Source: Pseudomonas oryzihabitans (GTDB lineage: Bacteria; Pseudomonadota; Gammaproteobacteria; Pseudomonadales; Pseudomonadaceae). From it: 64,000 nt of DNA. The stretch lies in contig NZ_VDND01000003.1 in the NCBI RefSeq assembly GCF_007665395.1, positions 430,822 through 494,821 of the forward strand. The letters are read 5' to 3'. The stretch's first letter is position 1. Each line of letters opens with the position of its first letter. Of the stretch, positions 51,713 to 60,731 are shown piece after piece. A program made the translations under genes and the position numbers. The notes under the pieces are model-generated. The model had not been told where the DNA came from. It saw nothing but the letters and a program-made list of their open reading frames with translations, and searched no databases.

Positions 51713-52911
51713 TCCTCAGCCTGCTGCGTCCCTATCCGTCGCCGCTGGCCAGTCGCCACGGCATCGACCTGGACTTCCCGCTGCTGGCCGGTTGCCTGCT
51801 GCTGCTGGGTCTCGGCCTGGTAATGGTGACCTCGGCGTCGTCCGAAGTGGCCGCCGCCCAGTCCGGCAATCCGCTGTACTTCATGTACCGCCACCTCATT
51901 TACCTCGCCATCGGCTTCGTCTCCTGTGGCGTGGTGATGCTGATCCCCATGGCCACCTGGCAGCGCTTCGGCTTTCCGCTGCTGATCATCGCCTTCCTGC
52001 TGCTGGTGGCGGTGCTGGTGCCCGGCATCGGCCGCGAGGTGAACGGCTCCCTGCGCTGGATCGGCTTCGGCTTCTTCAACGTGCAGCCCTCGGAGGTCGC
52101 CAAGGTCTTCGTGGTGCTCTATCTGTCCGGCTACCTGGTACGTCGCCAGCACGAGGTGCGCCACACCTGGGCGGGCTTCTTCAAGCCCTTCATCGTCCTG
52201 CTGCCCATGGCCATGCTGCTGCTGCGCGAGCCCGACTTCGGCGCCACCGTGGTGATGATGGGCGCCGCCGGCGCCATGCTGTTCCTCGGCGGCGTCGGCC
52301 TGTTCCGCTTCCTGCTGATGGTCGCCCTGGCGGTGCTGGCGGTCTTCGTCCTGGTGCAGACCCAGTCCTACCGGATGCAGCGGCTGATCACCTTCACCGA
52401 TCCCTGGGCCGACCAGTTCGGCTCCGGCTACCAGCTGACCCAGGCGCTGATCGCCTTCGGCCGCGGCGGCTGGACCGGCCTGGGCCTGGGCAACAGTATC
52501 CAGAAGCAGTTCTACCTGCCCGAAGCCCATACCGACTTCCTGTTCGCCGTGCTGGCCGAGGAGCTGGGGCTGATCGGCGCCATGGCCACCGTCGGCCTGT
52601 TCTTCTTCGTCTGCGTCCGCGGCCTGTTCATCGGTCGCTGGGCCGAGCAGTCCAAGCAGTTCTTCTCGGCCTACGTGGCCTACGGCCTGTCGATGCTGTG
52701 GATCGGCCAGTTCCTGATCAACATCGGGGTGAACGTCGGCCTGCTGCCCACCAAGGGCCTGACGCTGCCCTTCCTCAGCTATGGCGGCAGCTCCCTGGTG
52801 ATCTGCTGCGTGAGCATGGGGCTGCTGCTGCGTATCGAGTGGGAGCGACGCACCCTGGTCGATACCGAGGATATGGAATTCACCGAGGAGGACTTCGCCG
52901 ATGTCCGCTAA
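51709..52911 (+). CDS. ftsW: septal peptidoglycan polymerase FtsW
   Basis: A 400-residue SEDS glycosyltransferase, partner of FtsI, with ten helices. The catalytic Asp region LREPDFGATVVMM and the family signature NIGVNVGLLPTKGLTLPFLSYGGSS are present. ATG 51709 overlaps murD by 4 nt; longer in-frame extension inside murD is not used. The end overlaps murG by 11 nt. Confidence 0.96.
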   Translation: MILSLLRPYPSPLASRHGIDLDFPLLAGCLLLLGLGLVMVTSASSEVAAAQSGNPLYFMYRHLIYLAIGFVSCGVVMLIPMATWQRFGFPLLIIAFLLLVAVLVPGIGREVNGSLRWIGFGFFNVQPSEVAKVFVVLYLSGYLVRRQHEVRHTWAGFFKPFIVLLPMAMLLLREPDFGATVVMMGAAGAMLFLGGVGLFRFLLMVALAVLAVFVLVQTQSYRMQRLITFTDPWADQFGSGYQLTQALIAFGRGGWTGLGLGNSIQKQFYLPEAHTDFLFAVLAEELGLIGAMATVGLFFFVCVRGLFIGRWAEQSKQFFSAYVAYGLSMLWIGQFLINIGVNVGLLPTKGLTLPFLSYGGSSLVICCVSMGLLLRIEWERRTLVDTEDMEFTEEDFADVR

Positions 52912-53971
52912 CGTCCTCATCATGGCTGGCGGCACCGGGGGACATGTCTTCCCGGCCCTGGCCTGCGCTCGCGAATTCGCGGCGCGCGGCTATACCGTCC
53001 ATTGGCTCGGCACTCCGCGCGGCATCGAGAACGACGTGGTACCCAAGGCCGGTATCACCCTGCATCACATCCAGGTCTCCGGCCTGCGCGGCAAGGGCGT
53101 GCGCTCGCTGGTGAAGGCGCCGCTGCAACTCAGTGGGGCGCTGTTGCAGGCGGTGGGCCTGATGCGTCGCCTCAAGCCCGTCTGCGTGCTGGGCCTGGGC
53201 GGCTTCGTCACCGGTCCCGGCGGCCTGGCGGCCAAGCTGTGCAACATCCCGCTGGTGATCCACGAGCAGAATGCCTATGCCGGCACCGCCAACCGCCTGC
53301 TGGTGCCCCTGGCCGCGCGCGTCTGCGAAGGCTTCGCCGATACCTTCCCGGCCTCGGCCAAGCGCCTGTCCACTGGCAATCCGGTACGCGCCGAACTCTT
53401 CGCGCCGGTGACCCGCGCGCCCCTGGACGAGCGCGCCGCCAACCTGCTGGTACTGGGCGGCAGCCTGGGCGCCGAGCCGCTCAACAAGCTGCTGCCCGAA
53501 GCCCTGGCCCAGTTGCCGGCCGGGCTACGGCCCCAGGTACGCCACCAGGCCGGTCGCCAGCATGCCGAGGTGACTGCCGAGCGCTACGCCAAGGTCGCCG
53601 TGGAGGCCGACGTCCAGCCGTTCATCGCCGACATGGCCGCGGCCTACGCCTGGGCCGACCTGGTGATCTGCCGGGCCGGTGCCCTGACCGTGGCCGAGCT
53701 GACCGCCACTGGCCTGCCGGCGCTGCTGATTCCCTTGCCCCATGCCATCGACGACCACCAGACCAGCAATGCCCGCTTCCTGGAGCGTGCCGGTGCCGGG
53801 GTGGTACTGCCGCAACATTCCACCCGCCCGGCGGAGCTCGCCGCGCAGCTTACCGAGGTCCTGATGCATCCCGAACGTCTCGTCGACATGGCCACCCGCA
53901 GCCGTGCCCTGGCCAAACCCGACGCTACCGGTGCGGTCGTCGATGCCTGCCTGGAGGTTGCCCGTGGTTAA
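52901..53971 (+). CDS. murG: UDP-GlcNAc:lipid I GlcNAc transferase MurG
   Basis: A 356-residue peripheral membrane GT-B glycosyltransferase that makes lipid II. The N-terminal G-loop is [14 protein letters not shown], then [13 protein letters not shown]; the UDP-GlcNAc region is [32 protein letters not shown] site precedes ATG 52901 inside the end of ftsW. It overlaps murC by 8 nt. Confidence 0.97.
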   Translation: MSANVLIMAGGTGGHVFPALACAREFAARGYTVHWLGTPRGIENDVVPKAGITLHHIQVSGLRGKGVRSLVKAPLQLSGALLQAVGLMRRLKPVCVLGLGGFVTGPGGLAAKLCNIPLVIHEQNAYAGTANRLLVPLAARVCEGFADTFPASAKRLSTGNPVRAELFAPVTRAPLDERAANLLVLGGSLGAEPLNKLLPEALAQLPAGLRPQVRHQAGRQHAEVTAERYAKVAVEADVQPFIADMAAAYAWADLVICRAGALTVAELTATGLPALLIPLPHAIDDHQTSNARFLERAGAGVVLPQHSTRPAELAAQLTEVLMHPERLVDMATRSRALAKPDATGAVVDACLEVARG

Positions 53972-55421
53972 GTCGCAAAGCGCCATCCAGGCCGAAGTTC
54001 GGCGCATGCGCAGCATCCGGCGCATCCATTTCGTCGGCATCGGCGGGGTCGGCATGTGCGGCATCGCCGAGGTACTGCTCAACCTGGGCTACGAAGTCTC
54101 GGGCTCGGACCTCAAGGAATCCGCGGTGACCGCGCGGCTGCAGCAGTTCGGCGCACGCATCTACATCGGCCATCGCGCCGAGAACCTGGACCAGGTCGAT
54201 GTGCTGGTGGTGTCCAGCGCCATCAACAGATCCAATCCCGAGGTCTCCGCCGCCCTCGAGCAGCGCATCCCGGTGGTCCCCCGCGCCGAGATGCTCGCCG
54301 AGCTGATGCGCTATCGCCATGGCATTGCCGTCGCCGGTACCCACGGCAAGACCACCACCACCAGCCTGATCGCCTCCGTGTTCGCGGCCGAAGGCCTCGA
54401 TCCCACCTTCGTCATCGGTGGCCGCCTCAATGCCGCCGGCACCAACGCCCAGCTCGGCACCAGCCGCTACCTGGTCGCCGAAGCCGACGAGAGCGATGCC
54501 AGCTTCCTGCACCTGCAGCCGATGGTCGCCGTGGTCACCAACATCGACGCCGACCACATGAGCACCTACGAAGGTGACTTCAACCGGCTCAAGCGTACCT
54601 TTGTCGACTTCCTGCACAACCTGCCGTTCTACGGCCTGGCGGTACTCTGCGTCGACGATCCGGTGGTGCGCGAGATCATTCCCCAGGTCGCCCGGCCCAC
54701 CGTCACCTACGGCACCGTCGAGGACGCCGACGTGCGCGCCGTCGACATCCGCCAGGAAGGCATGCGCACCTACTTCACCGTCCTGCGCGACGGCCGTGCG
54801 CCGCTGGCGGTCTCGGTCAACATGCCGGGTGTGCACAATGTGCTTAACGCCCTGGCCACCATCGCCATCGCCACCGACGAGGGTGTCAGCGACGAGGCCA
54901 TCCTCAATGGCCTGTCCGGCTTCCAGGGGGTAGGGCGGCGCTTCCAGGTCTATGGCGAACTGCCCGTCGCGGGCGGCAGCGTCATGCTGGTGGACGACTA
55001 CGGCCACCACCCGCGCGAAGTCGCCGCGGTGATCAAGGCCGTGCGTGGCGGCTGGCCCGAGCGCCGGCTGGTGATGGTCTATCAGCCACACCGCTTCAGC
55101 CGTACCCGCGATCTCTACGAGGATTTCGTCCAGGTATTGGCCGACGCCAACGTCCTGCTGCTGATGGAAGTCTATCCGGCCGGCGAAGAGCCGATCCCCG
55201 GTGCCGACAGCCGCCAGCTCTGCCACAGCATCCGTCAGCGTGGCCAGCTCGATCCCATCTACGTGGAGCGCGGCGCCAACATCGCCCCGCTGGTCAAGCC
55301 GCTGCTGCGTCCCGGCGACATCCTGCTCTGCCAGGGCGCGGGCGATATCGGTGCCCTGGCGCCGCAACTGCTCAAGCACCCGCTGTTCGCCAGCGCCGCG
55401 ACGTCCGGGAGTTCGGCATGA
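53964..55421 (+). CDS. murC: UDP-MurNAc:L-alanine ligase MurC
   Basis: A 485-residue ligase making the first peptide bond of the stem. Start GTG 53964 (family start VVKSQ...) overlaps the murG stop. The UMP-binding [21 protein letters not shown] and P-loop [12 protein letters not shown] are present, and [14 protein letters not shown] is in the third domain. Its stop overlaps a 21-codon ORF that stands where ddlB is normally found. Confidence 0.97.
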   Translation: MVKSQSAIQAEVRRMRSIRRIHFVGIGGVGMCGIAEVLLNLGYEVSGSDLKESAVTARLQQFGARIYIGHRAENLDQVDVLVVSSAINRSNPEVSAALEQRIPVVPRAEMLAELMRYRHGIAVAGTHGKTTTTSLIASVFAAEGLDPTFVIGGRLNAAGTNAQLGTSRYLVAEADESDASFLHLQPMVAVVTNIDADHMSTYEGDFNRLKRTFVDFLHNLPFYGLAVLCVDDPVVREIIPQVARPTVTYGTVEDADVRAVDIRQEGMRTYFTVLRDGRAPLAVSVNMPGVHNVLNALATIAIATDEGVSDEAILNGLSGFQGVGRRFQVYGELPVAGGSVMLVDDYGHHPREVAAVIKAVRGGWPERRLVMVYQPHRFSRTRDLYEDFVQVLADANVLLLMEVYPAGEEPIPGADSRQLCHSIRQRGQLDPIYVERGANIAPLVKPLLRPGDILLCQGAGDIGALAPQLLKHPLFASAATSGSSA

Positions 55422-55483
55422 GCCGCCATCCGTCCAACTTTCTGCCGGCAACCCCTGTTGCCGGCGCGCACGTGGAGGGCTGA
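55418..55483 (+). CDS. 21-codon ORF in the murC-ftsQ junction (possible ddlB scar or micropeptide)
   Basis: ATG 55418 shares ATGA with the murC stop; the ORF ([20 protein letters not shown] plus Gly) ends 3 nt before the ftsQ start. It shows no similarity to the start or end of DdlB that I can recall. It may only keep ribosomes coupled across the junction after ddlB was lost. A 9-bp hairpin is embedded in it. Coding status is uncertain. Confidence 0.35.
   Translation: MSRHPSNFLPATPVAGAHVEG
55444..55465 (+). other. perfect hairpin in the ddlB-less junction
   Basis: Arms GCCGGCAAC and GTTGCCGGC with a 4-base loop CCCT. It ends 8 nt before the GGAGGG ribosome site of ftsQ. No T-run follows, so it is not a classic terminator; it could modulate ftsQ translation or mRNA stability. 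Confidence 0.65.
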
Positions 55484-55486
55484 ACC

Positions 55487-56341
55487 TTGGTCGCCACCCT
55501 ACGTCACAACCAGCCCGGCTTCGGCCGGTCGCGCAACGTCGAACCCCGCGGCGCCAGTCGCCTGGTCGCCGAAGAACCGCTGTCGACGCGCCTGCCGCGG
55601 CCGAGCCTGGGGCTGCTCAAGCGCATCCTCTGGCCGTTCCTGCTGCTGGGCCTGGGCTTCGGCACCTACGAAGGCGCGCAGAAGCTGCTGCCCTACGCCG
55701 ACCGGCCGATCGCCAAGGTCAGCGTCAAGGGCGACCTGTCCTACATCAGCCAGGGGGCCGTGCAGCAGCGCATCGCGCCCTTCGTGGGCACCACCTTCTT
55801 CCAGGTCGACCTGGCGGACATGCGCCACGAGCTGGAGACCATGCCGTGGATCGCCCATGCCGAGGTGCGTAGGGTCTGGCCCGACGAGATCAGCATCCGC
55901 CTGGAAGAGCAGATGCCCATCGCCCGCTGGGGCGATGAAGCCCTGCTGAATAACCAGGGTGAGGCTTTTGCCCCGCAGGATCTGGCCAACTATGACAATC
56001 TACCGCGCCTGTACGGCCCCAAGCGGGCTCAGCAGCAAGTGATGCAGCAGTACCAGATGTTCAGCCAGATGCTCCGGCCGCTCGGTTACACCGTGTCGCG
56101 CCTGGAAATGCACGAGCGCGGCAGCTGGTACCTCACCACCGGTCAGGGCCTGGAACTGGTGTTCGGCCGCGACCAGCTGGTGGAAAAGATGCGGCGCTTC
56201 ATGCGCCTGTACGATCAGGTGCTCAAGGCACAGATGGACAATATCGCGCGGATCGATCTGCGTTATCCGAACGGTCTGGCCGTGGCCTGGCGCGATCCCG
56301 CCGTCGCCGCCACCCCCGTGACCGAACCGGCCAAGCATTGA
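55487..56341 (+). CDS. ftsQ: cell division protein FtsQ
   Basis: A 284-residue bitopic divisome scaffold. An approximately 45-residue cytoplasmic part, one helix ([18 protein letters not shown]), a POTRA domain ([19 protein letters not shown] to [12 protein letters not shown]) and the beta domain. The start is TTG 55487 with GGAGGG exactly 7 nt upstream. It precedes ftsA by 16 nt. Confidence 0.95.
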   Translation: MVATLRHNQPGFGRSRNVEPRGASRLVAEEPLSTRLPRPSLGLLKRILWPFLLLGLGFGTYEGAQKLLPYADRPIAKVSVKGDLSYISQGAVQQRIAPFVGTTFFQVDLADMRHELETMPWIAHAEVRRVWPDEISIRLEEQMPIARWGDEALLNNQGEAFAPQDLANYDNLPRLYGPKRAQQQVMQQYQMFSQMLRPLGYTVSRLEMHERGSWYLTTGQGLELVFGRDQLVEKMRRFMRLYDQVLKAQMDNIARIDLRYPNGLAVAWRDPAVAATPVTEPAKH

Positions 56342-56357
56342 GGAGAAGTTTCTTACT

Positions 56358-57602
56358 ATGGCAAGCGTGCAAAGCGGCAAGATGATCGTCGGCCTCGACA
56401 TCGGCACTTCCAAGGTCGTGGCTCTGGTCGGCGAGGTGTCTTCCGAGGGTCAGATCGAGATCGTCGGCATTGGCACCCATCCGTCGCGCGGGCTGAAGAA
56501 GGGCGTGGTGGTCAACATCGAGTCCACCGTCGCTTCCATCCAGCGGGCCATCGAAGAAGCCCAGTTGATGGCCGGTTGCCGGATCCATTCGGCCTTCGTC
56601 GGCATCGCCGGCAATCACATCCGCAGCCTGAATTCCCACGGCATCGTGGCGATTCGCGACCGCGAAGTGAGCCCGGCCGACATCGAGCGGGTGCTCGACG
56701 CCGCCCAGGCGGTGGCCATCCCCGCCGACCAGCGCGTGCTGCACACCCTGGCCCAGGACTATGTGATCGACAACCAGGAAGGGGTGCGCGAACCCCTGGG
56801 CATGTCCGGGGTGCGCCTGGAAGCCAAGGTCCACGTGGTGACCTGTGCCGTCAATGCCGCGCAGAACATCGAGAAATGTGTTCGTCGTTGCGGCCTGGAA
56901 GTCGACGACATCATTCTCGAACAGTTGGCCTCGGCTTATTCCGTACTGACCGACGATGAAAAGGAACTGGGTGTCTGCCTGGTGGATATTGGTGGCGGCA
57001 CTACCGATATCGCCATCTTTACCGAAGGCGCCATTCGCCATACCGCGGTGATACCCATTGCTGGCGACCAAGTCACAAATGACATCGCCATGGCCTTGAG
57101 AACCCCTACGCAATATGCGGAAGAAATCAAGATTCGGTATGCTTGTGCCTTGGCAAAGCTGGCTGGCCCGGGCGAAACCATCAAGGTGCCCAGCGTAGGT
57201 GATCGTCCGCCGCGAGAATTGTCGCGTCAGGCCCTCGCGGAAGTGGTCGAGCCCCGTTACGATGAGCTATTCACACTGGTGCAAGCGGAACTGCGCCGCA
57301 GTGGTTACGAGGATCTGATCCCGGCAGGGATCGTACTCACCGGTGGCACCGCGAAGATGGAAGGCGCGGTCGAGCTGGCGGAAGAGATTTTCCATATGCC
57401 GGTACGCCTGGGGGTACCCCAGACGGTGAAGGGGCTGACCGACGTGATCAGCAACCCGATCTACTCCACAGGCGTCGGCCTGTTGCTCTATGGCCTGCAA
57501 AAGCAGACCGATCCCTTGCCGGTCGTTTCCGGCGGATATAGCAGCGAAACCAAATCCACAGTCCTGGAACGCATGAAGCGTTGGGTCCAGGGCAACTTGT
57601 AA
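56358..57602 (+). CDS. ftsA: cell division protein FtsA
   Basis: A 414-residue actin-like protein that tethers FtsZ to the membrane. Phosphate 1 is IVGLDIGTSKVVALV, phosphate 2 is LVDIGGGTTDIAIF, adenosine motif IVLTGGTAKMEG; the C-terminal amphipathic helix VLERMKRWVQGNL binds the membrane. The stretch from about 56930 to 57240 is less GC-rich than its surroundings, a position where ftsZ promoters lie in related species. A GGAGAA site precedes ATG 56358. Confidence 0.97.
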   Translation: MASVQSGKMIVGLDIGTSKVVALVGEVSSEGQIEIVGIGTHPSRGLKKGVVVNIESTVASIQRAIEEAQLMAGCRIHSAFVGIAGNHIRSLNSHGIVAIRDREVSPADIERVLDAAQAVAIPADQRVLHTLAQDYVIDNQEGVREPLGMSGVRLEAKVHVVTCAVNAAQNIEKCVRRCGLEVDDIILEQLASAYSVLTDDEKELGVCLVDIGGGTTDIAIFTEGAIRHTAVIPIAGDQVTNDIAMALRTPTQYAEEIKIRYACALAKLAGPGETIKVPSVGDRPPRELSRQALAEVVEPRYDELFTLVQAELRRSGYEDLIPAGIVLTGGTAKMEGAVELAEEIFHMPVRLGVPQTVKGLTDVISNPIYSTGVGLLLYGLQKQTDPLPVVSGGYSSETKSTVLERMKRWVQGNL

Positions 57603-57655
57603 TTCACAATTAAACCGCGGCAGTAGGCGAAGATCCGAAAGGAAGAGAGGGGACC

Positions 57656-58837
57656 ATGTTCGAACTCGTAGACAACATTCCACAAAGCGCCGTGATCAAA
57701 GTTATCGGCGTAGGCGGTGGCGGTGGTAACGCCGTCAACCACATGGTCAAAAGCGGTGTTGAAGGCGTCGAATTCATCTGTGCAAATACCGACGCCCAGG
57801 CCCTGAAGAACGTCACATCCCGCACCGTGCTGCAACTCGGCCCGGGCGTCACCAAGGGTCTCGGTGCGGGCACCAATCCGGAAATCGGCCGCCAGGCGGC
57901 CATGGAAGACCGTGAGCGCATCGCCGAAGTCCTCGAAGGCGCCGACATGGTCTTCATCACCACCGGCATGGGCGGTGGCACCGGTACCGGTGCCGCGCCG
58001 ATCATCGCCGAGGTCGCCAAGGAAATGGGCATCCTGACCGTTGCCGTGGTCACCCGTCCGTTCCCCTTCGAAGGCCGCAAGCGCATGCAGGTCGCCGACG
58101 AGGGTATCCGTGCCCTGTCCGAGTGCGTCGACTCGCTGATCACCATCCCCAACGAGAAGCTGCTGACCATCCTCGGCAAGGACGCCAGCCTGCTGGCCGC
58201 CTTCGCCAAGGCCGACGACGTCCTCGCCGGCGCCGTTCGCGGTATCTCCGACATCATGCAGCGTCCCGGCCTGATGAACGTCGACTTCGCCGACGTCAAG
58301 ACCGTGATGGGCGAGATGGGCATGGCCATGATGGGTACCGGCCACGCCAGCGGCCCGAACCGTGCGCGCGAAGCCACCGAAGCCGCCATCCGCAACCCGC
58401 TGCTGGAAGACGTCAACCTGCACGGCGCCCGCGGCATCCTGGTCAACATCACCGCCGGCCTGGATCTGTCCCTGGGTGAATACGCCGCCGTCGGCGAGAT
58501 CATCGAGGACTTCGCGTCCGAGCACGCCACCGTCAAGGTTGGCGCGGTCATCGATCCGGAAATGCGCGACGAGCTGCACGTCACCGTGGTCGCCACCGGC
58601 CTGGGTGCGCGCATCGAGAAGCCGGTCAAGGTGGTCGACAACACCGCCCAGACCCTGGCCGCGGCCCGTCAGGAATCCGCTCCGGTCAACTACGACGACC
58701 TCAAGTACCCGACCTCCATGCGTTCGGGTCGTGGCAGCCAGAACCATGGCGGCTCGGCGGCGGCGACCAAGGTCAATCCCAACGACGACCTGGATTATCT
58801 GGACATCCCGGCCTTCCTGCGTCGTCAGGCTGATTGA
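57656..58837 (+). CDS. ftsZ: cell division protein FtsZ
   Basis: A 393-residue tubulin-like GTPase forming the Z-ring. The tubulin signature GGGTGTGAAPI is at about 106-116; the T7 loop NVDFADVKTVMGEMG follows. A variable linker leads to the conserved tail LDYLDIPAFLRRQAD, which binds FtsA and ZipA. It is 53 nt downstream of ftsA with a strong GGAAGAGAGGGG site. Confidence 0.98.
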   Translation: MFELVDNIPQSAVIKVIGVGGGGGNAVNHMVKSGVEGVEFICANTDAQALKNVTSRTVLQLGPGVTKGLGAGTNPEIGRQAAMEDRERIAEVLEGADMVFITTGMGGGTGTGAAPIIAEVAKEMGILTVAVVTRPFPFEGRKRMQVADEGIRALSECVDSLITIPNEKLLTILGKDASLLAAFAKADDVLAGAVRGISDIMQRPGLMNVDFADVKTVMGEMGMAMMGTGHASGPNRAREATEAAIRNPLLEDVNLHGARGILVNITAGLDLSLGEYAAVGEIIEDFASEHATVKVGAVIDPEMRDELHVTVVATGLGARIEKPVKVVDNTAQTLAAARQESAPVNYDDLKYPTSMRSGRGSQNHGGSAAATKVNPNDDLDYLDIPAFLRRQAD

Positions 58838-58845
58838 TCGGGTAT

Positions 58846-58865
58846 ATCACAAGCGCGGGTGTGAT
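58846..58865. other. inverted repeat after ftsZ
   Basis: ATCACA and TGTGAT with an 8-base spacer, 8 nt beyond the ftsZ stop. The half-sites point the opposite way from a CRP site. It may be a weak mRNA 3' stem or an operator for lpxC. Confidence 0.35.
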
Positions 58866-58946
58866 TAGTGGGCATCGATTTTCGCTTCTGCTATCATCGC
58901 GATTTCGTTGACCACCATTCGCACCCTGCGACCGAGCGGCCCTGGC

Positions 58947-59861
58947 ATGATTAGACAACGCACCCTCAAGAACACCATTCGCGCCACTGGCGTCGGCCTG
59001 CATTCCGGGGAGAAGGTATACCTCACCCTGAAGCCGGCTCCGGTCGATACGGGAATCGTGTTCCGTCGCACCGATCTCGATCCGGTCGTGGAAATCCCGG
59101 CCTGGGCGGAGAACGTGGGTGAAACCACCATGTCGACCAACCTGTTCAGCGACAGCGGCGTCAAGGTCGGCACCGTCGAGCACCTGCTGTCGGCCATGGC
59201 CGGTCTGGGTATCGACAACGCCTACGTCGAGCTGTCCGCGGTCGAAGTCCCGATCATGGACGGCAGCGCCGGTCCCTTCGTGTTCCTGATCCAGTCCGCG
59301 GGTCTGCAGGAACAGGAAGCGGCCAAGCAGTTCATTCGCATCAAGCGTGAAGTGACCGTCGTCGACGGCGACAAGCGCGCCACCTTCGTGCCCTTCGACG
59401 GCTTCAAGGTGACCTTCGAGATCGACTTCGATCACCCGGTGGTCAACAACCGCACCCAGAAGGCCTCGGTTGACTTCTCGAGCACTTCCTTCCTCAAGGA
59501 AGTCAGCCGTGCCCGTACCTTCGGTTTCATGCGTGACCTGGAATTCCTGCGCTCGCACAACCTGGCCCTGGGCGGCAGCGTCGACAACGCCATCGTGGTG
59601 GACGAGAAGGGTGTGATCAACGAAGACGGTCTTCGTTACGAAGACGAATTCGTCAAGCACAAGATCCTCGACGCCATCGGCGATCTCTATCTGCTCGGCA
59701 AGAGCCTCATCGGCGAATTCCGTGGCTACAAGTCCGGCCACGCCATGAACAACCGCCTGCTGCGCGCGCTGCTGGCCGATCGCGATGCCTGGGAAGTGGT
59801 GACCTTCGAAGACTCCGGTCTGGCACCCATTTCCTACATGAGACCCGCGGCTGCCGTCTAA
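58947..59861 (+). CDS. lpxC: UDP-3-O-acyl-GlcNAc deacetylase LpxC
   Basis: The 304-residue zinc amidase for the committed step of lipid A synthesis. Zinc ligands are His79 ([11 protein letters not shown]), His238 and Asp242 ([15 protein letters not shown]). The loop at about 68-75 has one residue more than in P. aeruginosa. ATG 58947 gives the conserved [11 protein letters not shown]. It ends the dcw cluster and is followed by a strong terminator. Confidence 0.97.
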   Translation: MIRQRTLKNTIRATGVGLHSGEKVYLTLKPAPVDTGIVFRRTDLDPVVEIPAWAENVGETTMSTNLFSDSGVKVGTVEHLLSAMAGLGIDNAYVELSAVEVPIMDGSAGPFVFLIQSAGLQEQEAAKQFIRIKREVTVVDGDKRATFVPFDGFKVTFEIDFDHPVVNNRTQKASVDFSSTSFLKEVSRARTFGFMRDLEFLRSHNLALGGSVDNAIVVDEKGVINEDGLRYEDEFVKHKILDAIGDLYLLGKSLIGEFRGYKSGHAMNNRLLRALLADRDAWEVVTFEDSGLAPISYMRPAAAV

Positions 59862-59874
59862 GCCCGGTTTCATG

Positions 59875-59902
59875 AAAAAGCCCTGCATCCGCAGGGCTTT
59901 TT
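59875..59902. terminator. Rho-independent terminator after lpxC, bidirectional
   Basis: AAAAAGCCCTGC, loop ATCC, GCAGGGCTTTTT followed by more T. It lies 13 nt after the lpxC stop and 18 nt from the end of the opposing gene. Confidence 0.95.
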
Positions 59903-59919
59903 TTATGGGCGCGGAATGC

Positions 59920-60258
59920 CTAGCGACGGCTCAGGGGCTCGCCCTGGAAGCTTACGCCGGCCAGGCCCTGGGCCATGAGTGCACGGATATTGGCGTGATC
60001 GCTGCCTTCAGGGGTCTGCAGCACGCTGCGATAGTGTTCGCCGAAGGCCAGCAGGGCTTCCTGATCGCTCAGGCCTTCGAGCTTCGCCAGGCCCAAGGTC
60101 TTGCAAGAACCCTCGTTCTGGCCGGCGGCGTTCTCCACCCCGCCGTTGTGGAAGGCGGTTGGCTGGTAGTCATAGTGCTCGGCCACGAACGCCAGGGTAT
60201 CGGCGAAGGCATGCTCGCCACTGACCAGGCTGGCGCGGAAGCGGGACAGCTCGCTCAT
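59920..60258 (-). CDS. HopJ-family protein (type III effector name is historical)
   Basis: A 112-residue soluble protein of the HopJ family: ASLVSGEHAFADTLAFVAEHY, FHNGGVENAAGQNEGSCK and LLAFGEHYRSVL. The family is present in many non-pathogens without a type III system; no secretion signal or secretion genes are nearby, so it is probably a housekeeping protein of unknown role. ATG 60258 overlaps the end of the DUF1244 gene by 4 nt. Confidence 0.87.
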   Translation of the reverse strand: MSELSRFRASLVSGEHAFADTLAFVAEHYDYQPTAFHNGGVENAAGQNEGSCKTLGLAKLEGLSDQEALLAFGEHYRSVLQTPEGSDHANIRALMAQGLAGVSFQGEPLSRR

Positions 60259-60548
60259 TTGGGCTGGTTCTCCTGGAAGGCGGCCGCCTGGGCAGGGGAG
60301 GCTTCGGTCTGGTGCTGGGCCTTCCACTCGGCGTAGGGCATGCCGTAGACGACCTCGCGGGCGTCGTCCAGGCTCAGCGCCAGGCCCTTCTCGTCGGCGG
60401 CGGCCTTGTACCATTTGGACAGGCAGTTGCGGCAGAAGCCGGACAGGTTCATCAGGTCGATGTTCTGCACATCGGTGCGCTTGCGCAGGTGCTGGACCAG
60501 GGTGCGGAAGGCGGCGGCCTCCAGTTCCAGGCGGTCTTGTTCGGTCAT
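60255..60548 (-). CDS. DUF1244 family protein
   Basis: A 97-residue helical protein with the DUF1244 core LVQHLRKRTDVQNIDLMNLSGFCRNCLSKWY, including the conserved FCRNC cysteines. The family is widespread in proteobacteria; function unknown. It is the first gene of a two-gene operon with the HopJ-family gene (ATGA overlap), and its upstream side abuts a palindromic element at 60564. Confidence 0.87.
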   Translation of the reverse strand: MTEQDRLELEAAAFRTLVQHLRKRTDVQNIDLMNLSGFCRNCLSKWYKAAADEKGLALSLDDAREVVYGMPYAEWKAQHQTEASPAQAAAFQENQPK

Positions 60549-60563
60549 GGGTGACTCCTTTGG

Positions 60564-60731
60564 CTAGTGTGGTGTTTCAGAAGTTCGCGCAAGAATTGAC
60601 GAGTGATTTTTGTCTCCGGGCCAGGCGCCGCGACGAGTCATAGCAGGGCTATGGCGAGGAGTGGCAACGCCGCCCGGGGGCAAAAAGCGCCGCCAAAATT
60701 GTGTAGATAACTTTTGAAACACCACACTAGC
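60564..60731. mobile_element. 168-bp MITE-like palindromic element with perfect 17-bp inverted ends
   Basis: The ends GCTAGTGTGGTGTTTCA and TGAAACACCACACTAGC are perfect inverted copies. Inside, a second palindrome-like block carries CGACGAGTCATAGCAG facing CTATGGCGAGGAG. There is no coding capacity. Size and structure fit a non-autonomous MITE or a related intergenic palindrome. Its right end lies over the stop codon of folM. Confidence 0.7.

Noticed and set aside
55418..55483. fragment of ddlB
   Set aside because: The 21 codons do not resemble either end of DdlB as I remember it, so it is described as a junction ORF rather than a pseudogene.
58846..58865. CRP site between ftsZ and lpxC
   Set aside because: The arms ATCACA and TGTGAT are in the opposite order from a CRP site (TGTGA-N6-TCACA), so it is only an inverted repeat.
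59920..60258. type III secretion effector
   Set aside because: The HopJ label is historical; no hrp/hrc genes, chaperone gene or hrp-box are visible and the gene is coupled to a DUF1244 gene.
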